A stretch of DNA of 64,000 nt, from NCBI RefSeq assembly GCF_002995495.1, contig NZ_PVZV01000002.1, forward strand, positions 620,001-684,000, given 5' to 3'. The notes beneath the pieces are model-generated. The model saw nothing but the letters and a program-made list of their open reading frames with translations, was not told the DNA's origin and did not search any database. The position numbers and the translations under genes were made by a program. Of the stretch, positions 1 to 8,999 are shown in pieces. Source of the stretch: Actinocorallia populi. GTDB taxonomy: Bacteria > Actinomycetota > Actinomycetes > Streptosporangiales > Streptosporangiaceae. The first letter of the stretch is position 1; each line of letters begins with the position of its first letter.

Positions 1-120
1 TCGCTCATGGGGGACATCTTTCCGGGTCGCCTTGGGTACGGAAGCCGCAGAACCTCGCGGCCCTGCCATTGAACCGTTCCTAGCTGCGACATCAGCTCAC
101 CGGATGGCAGTTTTGCAAGT

Positions 121-156
121 GATTCCGTCGAGAAACGTGTTTGTAACAACGGAATC
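121..156. promoter_or_regulatory. Inverted repeat upstream of the polyamine operon
   Basis: GATTCCGT (121-128) and ACGGAATC (149-156) form a perfect 8-bp inverted repeat separated by 20 nt, about 65 bp upstream of the first operon gene. The stretch between 100 and 180 is clearly more AT-rich than its surroundings. It may be an operator for the polyamine operon or a weak stem-loop. No convincing -35/-10 pair could be fixed here, and positions 1-120 show nothing else recognisable. Confidence 0.35.
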
Positions 157-219
157 TATTGTTTGCGGGGTTATGCTCTGCAACAGTCAGGTCGACACGG
201 AACACGGCGGAGGTCGAGG

Positions 220-1656
220 ATGACCGGCAAGGAACTCTTGCGCAACTTCGTGAACGGGAAGTACGTCGACGCCAGGGACGGAGGGGTCTCCGACGTCGTG
301 GACCCCAGTACCGCAGAGGTCTACGCGCAGGCGCCGGTGTCGGGCGCGGCGGACGTCGAGGCGGCCTGCGCGGCGGCGGCCGAGGCCTTCGAGGGGTGGC
401 GGGACGCCACGCCCAAGGACCGCAGCCTGGCCCTGCTGAGGTTCGCCGACGCGATCGAGGCGCGCGGCGAGGAGCTCGTCGCGGCCGAGTGCCGCAACAC
501 CGGCAAGCCGCTGCAGCTCACCAGGGAGGAGGAGCTGCCTCCCATGGTGGACAACATCCGCTTCTTCGCAGGGGCCGCCCGCATCCTGGAGGGCAGGTCC
601 ACCGGCGAGTACCTGGCCGACCACACCTCCTCGGTCCGCCGCGAGCCGATCGGGGTCTGCGCCCAGGTCACGCCGTGGAACTACCCGATGATGATGGCGG
701 TGTGGAAGTTCGCCCCCGCGCTGGCGGCGGGCAACACCGTGGTGCTCAAGCCGTCGGACACCACCCCGGTCACCACGCTGATGCTGGCCGAGATCGCCGC
801 GGAGTTCCTGCCGCCCGGCGTGTTCAACGTCGTCACCGGCGACCGCGACACGGGCCGCGCGCTGGTGGAGCACCCGGTCCCGCAGATGGTGTCGATCACC
901 GGCTCGGTGCGGGCGGGCAGGGAGGTCGCAACCTCGGCCGCCCGCGACCTGAAGAAGGTGCACCTGGAGCTAGGCGGCAAGGCGCCGGTGGTGGTGTTCG
1001 ACGACGCAGACATCGCCGCCGCGGCCGAGGGCATCGCGGGCGCCGGCCTGTTCAACGCGGGCCAGGACTGCACCGCGGCCACCCGCGTCCTGGTGCACGA
1101 GCGCATCGCCGCGGACTTCACCGCCGCGCTGGCCGAGGCCGCCGCAGGGCTGAAGACCGCGGGCCCGGACGACCCGGACGCCTACTACGGCCCGGTCAAC
1201 AACGCGGACCAGCTCGCCCGCGTCCAGGGCTTCCTGGACCGGGTGCCCGGCCACGCCACGGTCGAGACCGGCGGCTCCCGGGTGGGGGAGAAGGGCTACT
1301 TCTTCGCCCCGACCGTCATCTCGGGCGTGCGCCAGGACGACGAGCACGTCCAGGAGGAGATCTTCGGCCCGGTCATGACCGTGCAGCCGTTCTCCGACGA
1401 GGACCTCGCGGTGCGCTGGGCCAACGGCGTCAAGTACGGTCTTTCGGCGTCGGTCTGGACGAAGGACCACGGCAGGGCGATGCGGATGACCCGGCGGCTG
1501 GACTTCGGAGCGGTGTGGGTCAATACCCACATACCCTTTGTGTCCGAAATGCCGCATGGCGGCTTCAAGCACTCGGGATACGGCAAAGACCTGTCGATGT
1601 ACGGTTTCGAGGATTACACCCGGATCAAGCACGTCATGCACTACCTGGGCGCCTGA
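220..1656 (+). CDS. Aldehyde dehydrogenase, likely gamma-aminobutyraldehyde dehydrogenase
   Basis: A 478-residue NAD(P)-dependent aldehyde dehydrogenase of normal family length. The NAD-fold motif around VTPWNYPMMMAVWKF, the catalytic Glu in LELGGKAP and the catalytic Cys in NAGQDCTAATR are all present. The start at 220 is chosen because GGAGG lies just upstream; an in-frame ATG at 163 lacks one. It is first in a five-gene plus-strand set followed by a complete polyamine ABC importer and a DAO-family oxidase. That context suggests it oxidises 4-aminobutyraldehyde (from putrescine) to GABA in the cytoplasm. Family membership is clear. The exact substrate is inferred from neighbours, and other omega-aminoaldehydes or betaine aldehyde are possible. 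Confidence 0.85.
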   Translation: MTGKELLRNFVNGKYVDARDGGVSDVVDPSTAEVYAQAPVSGAADVEAACAAAAEAFEGWRDATPKDRSLALLRFADAIEARGEELVAAECRNTGKPLQLTREEELPPMVDNIRFFAGAARILEGRSTGEYLADHTSSVRREPIGVCAQVTPWNYPMMMAVWKFAPALAAGNTVVLKPSDTTPVTTLMLAEIAAEFLPPGVFNVVTGDRDTGRALVEHPVPQMVSITGSVRAGREVATSAARDLKKVHLELGGKAPVVVFDDADIAAAAEGIAGAGLFNAGQDCTAATRVLVHERIAADFTAALAEAAAGLKTAGPDDPDAYYGPVNNADQLARVQGFLDRVPGHATVETGGSRVGEKGYFFAPTVISGVRQDDEHVQEEIFGPVMTVQPFSDEDLAVRWANGVKYGLSASVWTKDHGRAMRMTRRLDFGAVWVNTHIPFVSEMPHGGFKHSGYGKDLSMYGFEDYTRIKHVMHYLGA

Positions 1657-1737
1657 CGCCCGCAGCTCCACCGGCCCGGTGGGACGGCCCCCGACCGCCC
1701 CGCCGGGCTCCGCGCAACCCCCGAAGGACACAAGTCA

Positions 1738-2835
1738 ATGACGGATACCCCCGCCATCGAGCTCGCCGGCGTCGTGAAGGAGTTCACGTCGCACGGCGAG
1801 ACCGTCCAAGCCGTCAAAGGCGTCGACCTGAGCATCGGCGAAGGGGAGTTCTTCTCCCTTCTAGGGCCCTCCGGGTGCGGCAAGACCACGACCATGCGGA
1901 TGGTCGCGGGCTTCGACGAACCCACGTCGGGCCGGATCCTCCTGCACGGGCAGGACGTGGTGGGCGTGCCGCCGAACAGGCGGGACGTGAACATGGTGTT
2001 CCAGTCCTACGCGCTGTTCCCGCACCTGAGCGTGGCGGAGAACGTCGCCTTCGGGCTCCGGCGCAGGAAGAAGGCCGACAAGCGGGAGATCACCCGCAGG
2101 GTCGGGGAGATGCTCGAGGTCGTCGGCCTCACCGGGCGGGAGAGGCGCCGGCCGTCCGAGCTGTCGGGCGGCCAGCAGCAGCGGGTGGCGCTGGCACGGG
2201 CACTGGTCAACGACCCCCGCGCCCTGCTGCTGGACGAGCCGCTGGCGGCCCTGGACCTCAAGCTGCGCCAGAGCATGCAGGTCGAGCTCAAGCGCATCCA
2301 GCGCGAGGTCGGCATCACCTTCGTGTTCGTCACCCACGACCAGGGCGAGGCACTGACCCTGTCGGACCGGATCGCCGTCATGAACGACGGCCGGGTGGAG
2401 CAGCTGGGCACCCCGCGGGAGGTCTACGAGCGGCCCGGCACCCGGTTCGTGGCGGGGTTCATCGGGACCTCCAACCTCCTGTCCGGGGCGGTCACCGAGC
2501 GGTCCGGGGAGCACGCGGTCATCGCCCTGGGGCCCGAGGAGCGGATCGTCGTCCCCGCCGGGGCCGCCGCCGGCCGGGAGCTGGAGGTGACGGTCCGGCC
2601 GGAGAAGATCGACCTGGGCGTCGAGCGGCCACCGGGACCGGGCAGCGTGCTGCGGGGCACGGTCACCGAGGTGATCTACCTGGGGACGGCCACCAACTAC
2701 AACGTCCGCACCTCGACCGGTGCGGACGTCGTCGTGTTCGTCCAGAACGCGAACAACGCCAATGACATCGCCGTACGGGGGGACAGCGTGTGGCTGTCGT
2801 GGGAACCGCGGCACTCTTACGCGATTGGAGCCTGA
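1738..2835 (+). CDS. potA: Polyamine ABC transporter ATP-binding protein (PotA type)
   Basis: A 365-residue ABC ATPase that powers spermidine/putrescine-type import. It has Walker A (GPSGCGKTT), Q-loop (MVFQSYALFPH), signature (LSGGQQQRVALARAL), Walker B (ALLLDEPLAALD) and H-loop (FVTHD). A C-terminal TOBE-like region from about residue 240 is typical of PotA/FbpC-class importers. It begins 81 bp after the dehydrogenase and is followed 4 bp later by the binding-protein gene, so the importer subunits are probably co-transcribed. The PotA assignment rests on the match with the downstream Tat lipoprotein and two permeases. Sequence alone cannot tell putrescine from spermidine or other cationic amines. 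Confidence 0.88.
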   Translation: MTDTPAIELAGVVKEFTSHGETVQAVKGVDLSIGEGEFFSLLGPSGCGKTTTMRMVAGFDEPTSGRILLHGQDVVGVPPNRRDVNMVFQSYALFPHLSVAENVAFGLRRRKKADKREITRRVGEMLEVVGLTGRERRRPSELSGGQQQRVALARALVNDPRALLLDEPLAALDLKLRQSMQVELKRIQREVGITFVFVTHDQGEALTLSDRIAVMNDGRVEQLGTPREVYERPGTRFVAGFIGTSNLLSGAVTERSGEHAVIALGPEERIVVPAGAAAGRELEVTVRPEKIDLGVERPPGPGSVLRGTVTEVIYLGTATNYNVRTSTGADVVVFVQNANNANDIAVRGDSVWLSWEPRHSYAIGA

Positions 2836-2839
2836 CCGA

Positions 2840-4048
2840 ATGAAGCACGACCCCCTCCTCGGGCGCGGCCTGACCCACCGCCGCGACTTCCTGCGCCTGA
2901 TGGGCCTGGGCGGCCTCGGGCTGGCGGCCGCGGCCTGCGGCGTCGGCGGCCAGGGCGGGCAGGAGAACGTCACCGGCTCCGAGGTCGAGGAGTTCTGGGC
3001 GGGCAGGTCCGAGACGGGCGAGCTGAGCTGGGCCAGCTGGGTCGGCTACATCGAGGACGACCGGGCCACCCTGGAGAACTTCACCGAGGCCACCGGCATC
3101 CGGGTGGAGTACAAGGAGGTCATCAACGAGACCTCGGAGTGGTTCGGGAAGATCAACGAGCCGCTGCGCGCCGGGCAGTCCATCGGCTTCGACCTCATGG
3201 TGATGACCAACGGCATCCAGCTGGAGCAGTGCCGCCAGCTGGGCTACCTGGCCCCGCTGGACCACTCCCGGCTGCCGAACTTCGCCGCCCATGTGGGCGA
3301 GCCGTTCAAGGACCCCGCCTTCGACCCGGGCAACACCTTTACGGTCCCCTACATGTCGGGCATCACGGGCATCGCGTACAACACCAAGTACGTCAAGGAG
3401 CCCATCACCAGCTGGTCCGACCTGCTGAACCCGAAGTACAAGGGCAAGATCGGCATGATGGGCGACAGCCAGGAGCTGGGCAGCGCAGGGCTGTTCCTCA
3501 TCGGCGTCGACCCGGAGAAGTCCACGCCCGCGGACTGGGAGAAGGCCGCCGCCAAGCTGCGCGAGCAGCGCCCGCTGGTGCGCAAGTACTACTACCAGGA
3601 CTACATCGAGGCCGTCACCAAGGGCGACGTGTGGGTGACGATGGCCTGGTCCGGCGACGCCTACAGCCTGGCCGGACCCGAGGTCGAGTTCGTGATCCCC
3701 GAGGAGGGCGGCACGATCTGGACCGACAACCTGTGCATCCCCAGGACCGCCGAGAACCCGGTGTCCGCGCTGAAGATGATCGACTACCTGTGCGACCCGG
3801 CGGTCAACGCGCCGCTGACGGAGTTCATCACCTACATCACGCCCGTCCCCGGCACCAAGGACGTCCTGAGGCGCAAGGCAGACGCCGCCACCGGTGAGGC
3901 GAAGGAGGAGCTGGAGGAGTTCCTGAGCAGCCCGCTGGTCTACCCCGGTGAGGCGGACCTGGCCAAGCTGCGCCGCTACCGGACCCTCGACCAGGCGGAG
4001 AAGGAGCAGTACCAGAAGATCTTCACGCCGATCGTGCAGGGCTCGTAG
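2840..4048 (+). CDS. Polyamine-binding lipoprotein (PotD/PotF type), Tat-exported
   Basis: A 402-residue periplasmic-type binding protein, the extracytoplasmic receptor of the importer. The start at ATG 2840 gives a clean signal peptide: a twin-arginine motif (RRDFLRLMG) followed by a lipobox ending AAAAC, so the mature protein is probably exported folded and lipid-anchored. The body has the GELSWASWVGYIEDD and TGIRVEYKEV style of the spermidine/putrescine-binding family (extracellular solute-binding family 1). Its stop overlaps the GTG start of the first permease by one base, indicating translational coupling. Tat export of a PotD lipoprotein is common in actinomycetes. The ligand is inferred. 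Confidence 0.85.
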   Translation: MKHDPLLGRGLTHRRDFLRLMGLGGLGLAAAACGVGGQGGQENVTGSEVEEFWAGRSETGELSWASWVGYIEDDRATLENFTEATGIRVEYKEVINETSEWFGKINEPLRAGQSIGFDLMVMTNGIQLEQCRQLGYLAPLDHSRLPNFAAHVGEPFKDPAFDPGNTFTVPYMSGITGIAYNTKYVKEPITSWSDLLNPKYKGKIGMMGDSQELGSAGLFLIGVDPEKSTPADWEKAAAKLREQRPLVRKYYYQDYIEAVTKGDVWVTMAWSGDAYSLAGPEVEFVIPEEGGTIWTDNLCIPRTAENPVSALKMIDYLCDPAVNAPLTEFITYITPVPGTKDVLRRKADAATGEAKEELEEFLSSPLVYPGEADLAKLRRYRTLDQAEKEQYQKIFTPIVQGS

Positions 4049-4902
4049 TGCGCAGCAGGCTCACCCCCTACCTCATGGTCCTGCCCGGCGGGTTGTGGCT
4101 GCTGGCGTTCTTCGCCGTTCCGCTGGTGCTGATGGTGTCGTTCTCCCTGATGACAGGGAACATCATCGAGGGCTTCGAGCAGGTGTTCCGCTGGCAGAAC
4201 TACACCGAAGGGCTGGAGCTGTACGGCGACAAGTTCGTCCGGTCGCTCTGGTACGGCCTGCTGGCGACCACCGCCTGCCTGCTGCTGGCCTACCCGGCCG
4301 CGGCCTGGATCGCGTTCCGCGCGGGCAGCCGCAAGTCGGTGTACCTGCTGCTGTTGCTGCTGCCGTTCTTCGTGTCGTTCATCCTGCGGACGGTGTCCTG
4401 GAAGTTCGTGCTCGCCGACAACGGGATCGTGCTCGGCACGCTGAAGGGATGGGGGGTGCTGCCGGACGGCTTCCACGTCCTGGGCACCACCTTCGCGGTG
4501 ATCGCAGGCCTGACGTACAACTTCCTGCCGTTCATGGTGCTGCCCATCTACGTGGCGCTGGAGCGCCTCGACCCCCGGGTGGTCGAGGCGGCGCAGGACC
4601 TCTACGCCTCCCGGACGCAGACGTTCCTGCGGGTGGTCCTGCCGCTGTCGCTGCCGGGGGTGTTCGCCGGGGTGGTCATGACGTTCGTGCCGGTCTCCGC
4701 CGACTACGTCAACGCCGACGTGCTGGGCGGCCCGGACAACGTGATGATCGGCAACGTCATCTGGACGGAGTACTTCGTCAACAACGACTACCCGACGGCC
4801 TCGGCGCTGTCGTTCACGATGATGGCGATCCTGCTCGCAGGCATCTTCCTGTACGCCAGGGCTCTGGGCACCGAGGACGTGCTCGAGGCGGCGAAGCGAT
4901 GA
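4048..4902 (+). CDS. potB: Polyamine ABC transporter permease (PotB type)
   Basis: A 284-residue inner-membrane permease with about six hydrophobic segments, starting with LMVLPGGLWLLAFFAVPLVLM near residues 8-30. The cytoplasmic EAA-type loop (VVEAAQDLYASRTQTFLRVVLPLSLPGV) that docks on the ATPase is present. The GTG start at 4048 shares its G with the preceding stop codon. It forms the transmembrane channel with the next gene, whose ATG overlaps this stop (ATGA). First-permease (PotB) order is as in classical pot operons. Confidence 0.87.
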   Translation: MRSRLTPYLMVLPGGLWLLAFFAVPLVLMVSFSLMTGNIIEGFEQVFRWQNYTEGLELYGDKFVRSLWYGLLATTACLLLAYPAAAWIAFRAGSRKSVYLLLLLLPFFVSFILRTVSWKFVLADNGIVLGTLKGWGVLPDGFHVLGTTFAVIAGLTYNFLPFMVLPIYVALERLDPRVVEAAQDLYASRTQTFLRVVLPLSLPGVFAGVVMTFVPVSADYVNADVLGGPDNVMIGNVIWTEYFVNNDYPTASALSFTMMAILLAGIFLYARALGTEDVLEAAKR

Positions 4903-5681
4903 GCGCGCGGCGCGGCAGGGGCCTGCAGGTCTACACCTGGATCCTGGTCGGCTGGCTGGTCCTGCCGATCGCGGTGATGATCCTGTTCGGCTTCAACGAC
5001 ACGACCACCAGGCAGAACTTCGTCTGGGAGGGCTTCACGCTCAAGTGGTACGCCCGCCTGTTCGAGAAGCCCGACCTCACCCAGGCGCTGGTCAACTCGC
5101 TGTTCATCGCGGTGCTGAGCACCGCCGTCACCACGGTCCTGGGCACGCTGATCGGCCTGGCGCTGGGCCGCTACCGCTTCCGGGGCAAGGGTCTGTCGAA
5201 CGTCGTGCTGTTCGCCGCGATCTCCTCTCCGGAGCTGGTGATGGGCGCGTCGCTGCTGTCGATGTTCGTCACCCTGAACGTCCCGCGCGGCATCGGGACC
5301 GTGGTGGCCGCGCACGTGATGTTCTCCATCGCGTTCGTGGCGGTGACGGTGCGGGCCAGGGCGGCGGGCCTCGATCCGGCCCTGGAGGAGGCGGCCGCCG
5401 ACCTCGGCGCGACGCGCTGGGAGACCTTCCGCCTGGTCACCCTGCCGATGATCATGCCGGGGGTGCTCGCCGGCGCGCTGCTGGCCTTCGCCCTGTCCAT
5501 CGACGACTTCGTCATCACCAACTTCACCAGCGGGACCACCGTGACGTTCCCGCTGTGGGTGTGGGGGTCCACCCGCACCGGAACCCCGCCCCAGGTCAAC
5601 GTGATGGGCACGTTGATCTTCGCCATCGGCGTCCTGATCGCGATCGTCAACGTGGTCGCAGCACGCCGCAGGAAGACCTGA
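4899..5681 (+). CDS. potC: Polyamine ABC transporter permease (PotC type)
   Basis: A 260-residue permease, second half of the transmembrane pore. Hydrophobic segments begin at TWILVGWLVLPIAVMILFGF. The EAA loop (LEEAAADLGATRWETFRLVTLPMIMPG) and the conserved SIDDFVITNF segment of PotC/PotI-class proteins are visible. The start ATG at 4899 overlaps the previous stop. Only 90 bp separate it from the downstream FAD oxidase, so read-through is likely. With the ATPase, the two permeases and the lipoprotein, it makes a complete importer. Confidence 0.87.
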   Translation: MSARRGRGLQVYTWILVGWLVLPIAVMILFGFNDTTTRQNFVWEGFTLKWYARLFEKPDLTQALVNSLFIAVLSTAVTTVLGTLIGLALGRYRFRGKGLSNVVLFAAISSPELVMGASLLSMFVTLNVPRGIGTVVAAHVMFSIAFVAVTVRARAAGLDPALEEAAADLGATRWETFRLVTLPMIMPGVLAGALLAFALSIDDFVITNFTSGTTVTFPLWVWGSTRTGTPPQVNVMGTLIFAIGVLIAIVNVVAARRRKT

Positions 5682-5771
5682 CACGTGGCCCTAGTCCCGT
5701 CCGGGGAAGGATCCGTCGCAACCGTGGCACGGACCCCGGGCGGGGCCCAGGGGACACAGAAGAAGGAAATA

Positions 5772-7181
5772 GTGAACGCGCTCAAGGCTCTCGCCGAGGC
5801 GGAGCCGACACCGTTCTGGCTGCAAGATCCGGCTCGTCCCGAGCCCTGTCCCTCGCTGGTGGAGACGACCGCCTGCGACCTGGCCGTCATCGGGGGCGGC
5901 TACACCGGTCTGTGGACCGCGCTGCTGGCCAAGGAACGCGACCCGGCACTGGACGTGGTGCTGGTCGACGCGGACCTAGCGGGGGAGGCGGCCTCCGGCC
6001 GCAACGGCGGCTTCTGCGCCGCCTCCCTCACCCACGGTCTGTGGAACGGGATGGAACGCTGGCCGCGCCAGATCAGGACGCTGGAGCGGCTCGGCAAGGA
6101 GAACCTGGCGGGGATCGCCGCCACCGTCGCGCAGTACGGAATCGACTGCGACTTCGAGTTCACCGGCGAGCTGAAGGTCGCCACCGAGCGGTGGCAGCTG
6201 CCCGAACTGGCGCGGGAGGGCCGGTACGGCACCGCGTTGGGCCACGACATGCGGCTGCTCGACCGGGACGAGATGCGCGCGGAGGTGGACTCGCCCACCT
6301 ACCTGGGCGGGCTCTGGGACGTGGAGGGTGCCGCCATGCTCCACCCGGCCCGGCTCGCGTGGGGCCTGCGGGAGGCCTGCGCCGCGCTGGGCGTCCGGAT
6401 CTACGAGCGCACCCCCGTCACCTCGATGGAGAGCGAGCGCCTGGGGGTCCTCCTGCGGACACCCTACGGTCGCATCAAGGCACGCAAGGTCGCGCTGGGC
6501 ACCGGGGCCTTCCCGCCGCTTCTTAAGCGGCTCAAGCACTACCTGGTACCCGTCTACGACTACGCCCTCATGACCGAGCCCCTGTCGCAGGCCCAGCTGG
6601 ACGAACTGGGCTGGCGCAACAGGCAGGGCCTGTCGGACGCGGCCAACCAGTTCCACTACTACCGGCTGACGGCCGACAACCGCATCCTGTGGGGCGGCTA
6701 CGACGCGATCTACCACTTCCGCAACGGGATCCGCGCGGAGCTGGAGTCCCGCCCGGAGACGTTCGCGCGCCTGTCGAGGCACTTCTTCACCACCTATCCG
6801 CAGCTCGAAGGCGTGTCCTTCACCCACAGCTGGGGCGGGGTGATCGACACCTGCAGCAGGTTCTGCGCCTTCTACGGAAAGGCGATGGGCGGCCGGCTCG
6901 CCTACGCCGTCGGCTACACCGGGCTGGGCGTGGGCGCCGCCCGGTTCGGCGCCCAGGTCATGCTCGACCACCTGGGGGTGGGGCCGGTGACCCGGGAGCA
7001 GGCCGAGCGGCTGCGGCTGGAGATGGTGACCGGCAGGCCGCTGCCTTTCCCGCCCGAGCCGCTGCGCTTCGGGGCGATCCAGCTGACCCGCTGGTCCATC
7101 GCACGGGCCGACGCCAACCAGGGCAGGCGCAACCTGTGGTTGCGCACCCTGGACCGGTTCGGGCTGGGTTTCGACAGCTGA
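5772..7181 (+). CDS. FAD-dependent oxidoreductase (DAO family), PuuB-like
   Basis: A flavin amine/amino-acid oxidase of about 469 residues. It has an N-terminal dinucleotide fold (DLAVIGGGYTGLWTALLAKE) and the GRNGGF motif that is a hallmark of the DAO-type family including gamma-glutamylputrescine oxidase. The GTG at 5772 is preferred because GAAGAAGGAA precedes it and it starts at the family N-terminus; an in-frame GTG at 5685 adds 29 residues without family character. Last gene of the polyamine module. It probably oxidises a polyamine or its glutamyl conjugate to an aldehyde that the first gene could consume. No glutamate-putrescine ligase is visible here, so a direct amine substrate is equally possible. 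Confidence 0.8.
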   Translation: MNALKALAEAEPTPFWLQDPARPEPCPSLVETTACDLAVIGGGYTGLWTALLAKERDPALDVVLVDADLAGEAASGRNGGFCAASLTHGLWNGMERWPRQIRTLERLGKENLAGIAATVAQYGIDCDFEFTGELKVATERWQLPELAREGRYGTALGHDMRLLDRDEMRAEVDSPTYLGGLWDVEGAAMLHPARLAWGLREACAALGVRIYERTPVTSMESERLGVLLRTPYGRIKARKVALGTGAFPPLLKRLKHYLVPVYDYALMTEPLSQAQLDELGWRNRQGLSDAANQFHYYRLTADNRILWGGYDAIYHFRNGIRAELESRPETFARLSRHFFTTYPQLEGVSFTHSWGGVIDTCSRFCAFYGKAMGGRLAYAVGYTGLGVGAARFGAQVMLDHLGVGPVTREQAERLRLEMVTGRPLPFPPEPLRFGAIQLTRWSIARADANQGRRNLWLRTLDRFGLGFDS

Positions 7182-7192
7182 GACGGGAGACG

Positions 7193-7219
7193 GGCGCCGG
7201 GCGGGGGCCGCCCGGCGCC
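7193..7219. terminator. Strong GC hairpin between convergent genes
   Basis: GGCGCCGGGCGG and CCGCCCGGCGCC form a perfect 12-bp stem with a 3-nt GGG loop, 11 bp after the oxidase stop and just before the 3' end of the minus-strand membrane protein gene. It has no U-tract, as is common in actinomycetes, and is placed to act in both directions. Confidence 0.7.
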
Positions 7220-7227
7220 GTCCGGTC

Positions 7228-8508
7228 TCAGGTGGCGAACAGCAGGGCCAAGCCGCCGACGGTGAAGAAGACCATCAGCAGCAGCAGGGGAAGCTGCCCG
7301 GTCAGGGCCCGGTTCCTGGGCAGCAGCTCGACGGCGCGGTCGTGCGCGGCGAACACGCCCAGGACGTGCCCGATCACCACGGCTCCGGCCCGGATGACGG
7401 CCTGGGCGGTGTCGCCGAGGAGTTCGTAGTCGATCACCCAGTCGCGGGTGCCGAGGTAGTCGGCCTGGGTGACGAACGGGTCGGTCCACAACTTCATCGC
7501 CTGCTGGCCGCCGAAGACCAGGAGCGTGAAGTAGTGCGCTACCAGGTACCCGATCGCGATGGGGATCAGCGACGGCGCCAGCGCGCCCGGGGCGTCCGGG
7601 CCGATCATCCGGGTGCACAGCCAGTAGGTGAGCGCCACCAGCGCCACCAGCGCGGCCAGCCCCAGCGTGCCCATCAGCACGCGCGGCAGCGGACCCGACT
7701 GCACCTGCCCGGCCCACCAGGGGGAGCGGGAGAACCCGTCGTAGGCGGTGGAGCCGAGCATCACGCACACGACCGCGACCAGTCCCGGCGCGGCCTTCAG
7801 ACCGGCCAGCCCGTCGAACGGGTTGCGCAGCACCAGGCGGCCGTCGGGGCGGCGGCCCAGCGGCGCGAGCCGGCCGATGAGCCCGGAGTAGACCTCGAAC
7901 GGGTCGCCCTTGTCGAAGAACTCCGCGCCGAAGACCAGCGAGCCGACGGTCATGACGACCGCGTACACCGCGAACCAGGTGAGCAGCGCCCACCCCTCCT
8001 CGCGGTCGGGCGGGATGAGCTCCAGCCAGGTGAAGGCGAACAGGCCGACGGCGGCGGGCCAGTAGCCCAGCCAGGGCGGCAGCTGCGCCAGCGGCCTGCC
8101 CCCGCTGATCAGGGAGAGGCCCGCGTGCACGGCCCGCAGCGGGTTCAGCAGCTTCCAGACCGGGCCGAACAGCAGCGACAGCGGCACCAGGCCGACCCAG
8201 AACAGGACGTAGACCGTCCAGGGGGCGGGGTTGGCCGCGCCCCCCGCGCCGAACAGCGCGGCGGCGGCGGTCAGGACGGCCAGGACCACGCCGGCCAGCC
8301 GCAGGACGAACCGGGTGGCCGCCGCGTCGGCGAAGGACTGCAGCCCGGCGGGGACGGGCCGCCCCCTCCCGCCGTCGAAGCGGGAGTCGCGCCACAGCAC
8401 GCCCACCGCCATGAAGGAGACCAGCACGGCCAGCGCCGCCCCGGCCAGCAGGAACGACAGGGGGATCGGCAGGTCCTGGCGGCCGCCGATCCCGTGGGCG
8501 AGGACCAT
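7228..8508 (-). CDS. Polytopic membrane protein of unknown function
   Basis: A 426-residue integral membrane protein with roughly 9-11 hydrophobic segments, beginning with the N-terminal MVLAHGIGGRQDLPIP element followed by a first helix. Homologues in actinomycetes are sometimes labelled fenitrothion hydrolase, but nothing here looks like a hydrolase active site and I treat that name as unreliable. Its start codon overlaps the stop of the upstream cupredoxin-like lipoprotein gene (TGATG), so the two are almost certainly co-translated. Pairing of a polytopic protein with a cupredoxin-like lipoprotein hints at metal or redox handling at the membrane, but no metal-binding motif stands out in this protein. 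Confidence 0.7.
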   Translation of the reverse strand: MVLAHGIGGRQDLPIPLSFLLAGAALAVLVSFMAVGVLWRDSRFDGGRGRPVPAGLQSFADAAATRFVLRLAGVVLAVLTAAAALFGAGGAANPAPWTVYVLFWVGLVPLSLLFGPVWKLLNPLRAVHAGLSLISGGRPLAQLPPWLGYWPAAVGLFAFTWLELIPPDREEGWALLTWFAVYAVVMTVGSLVFGAEFFDKGDPFEVYSGLIGRLAPLGRRPDGRLVLRNPFDGLAGLKAAPGLVAVVCVMLGSTAYDGFSRSPWWAGQVQSGPLPRVLMGTLGLAALVALVALTYWLCTRMIGPDAPGALAPSLIPIAIGYLVAHYFTLLVFGGQQAMKLWTDPFVTQADYLGTRDWVIDYELLGDTAQAVIRAGAVVIGHVLGVFAAHDRAVELLPRNRALTGQLPLLLLMVFFTVGGLALLFAT

Positions 8509-8939
8509 CAGGAGACCTCGAGGTTGAACAGCAGCAGCCCGGAGTCGTGGGTCTCCACCTCGAACCGGCCGCTCTGGTCGGCGGTGAACTCGATCACCGC
8601 GGTCTCGCCGGCCTTCAGGTCGGCGGTGTTGTCGTAGCCGTGGACATGGAGTTCGTCGGGCTTGTCACTGGTGACCTCGATGCGGACCCTGTCACCCTTG
8701 GTGATCTTGTGGGTGGACGGGCGGGGCGCGACCTTGTTCCCGTTGACGTCCACCTTGATCAGCGTCCCGTCGAAGGCGGGCTCGCTCGGGGTCCCGGGGG
8801 CCGCGGCGGTCTCGGACGCCGTCGCCGACGGGGCGGCCGAGGACGGGGCCGACGGGGCGGCCTCCTTCTCCTCGCCGCCGCAGGCTGCGGCGAACAGGGA
8901 CAACGCGACGACGGGGACGAGGGCGCGGGCGCGGAACAC
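8508..8939 (-). CDS. Cupredoxin-like lipoprotein
   Basis: A 143-residue secreted lipoprotein: signal peptide with lipobox LFAAAC, then a Ser/Ala/Pro/Glu-rich linker to about residue 50, then a beta-rich domain. That domain carries TKGDRVRIEVTSDKPDELHVHGYD and ends FEVETHDSGLLLFNLEVS. The DELHVHGYD segment and the Greek-key spacing resemble the EfeO/cupredoxin-1 type fold, with a His-x-His pair as possible metal ligands. No classical Cys-His-Met type I copper site is visible. GTG start with AGGAG about 8 nt upstream. First gene of a two-gene operon with the membrane protein. Confidence 0.72.
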   Translation of the reverse strand: MFRARALVPVVALSLFAAACGGEEKEAAPSAPSSAAPSATASETAAAPGTPSEPAFDGTLIKVDVNGNKVAPRPSTHKITKGDRVRIEVTSDKPDELHVHGYDNTADLKAGETAVIEFTADQSGRFEVETHDSGLLLFNLEVS

Positions 8940-8999
8940 GGGGGACTCCTGAGCTCGGGGGAGGCTGACCCCGGCCAGTCTAGGGACCCCCGGAGGCGG

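Noticed and set aside
159-2765. 868-codon plus-strand frame overlapping the dehydrogenase and PotA
   Set aside because: Arg/Gly/Pro-rich shadow of the real genes in a high-GC genome; no domain and no ribosome site.
7228-8508. Fenitrothion hydrolase annotation for the membrane protein
   Set aside because: The name circulates for similar proteins, but there is no visible hydrolytic motif and the protein is almost entirely transmembrane.
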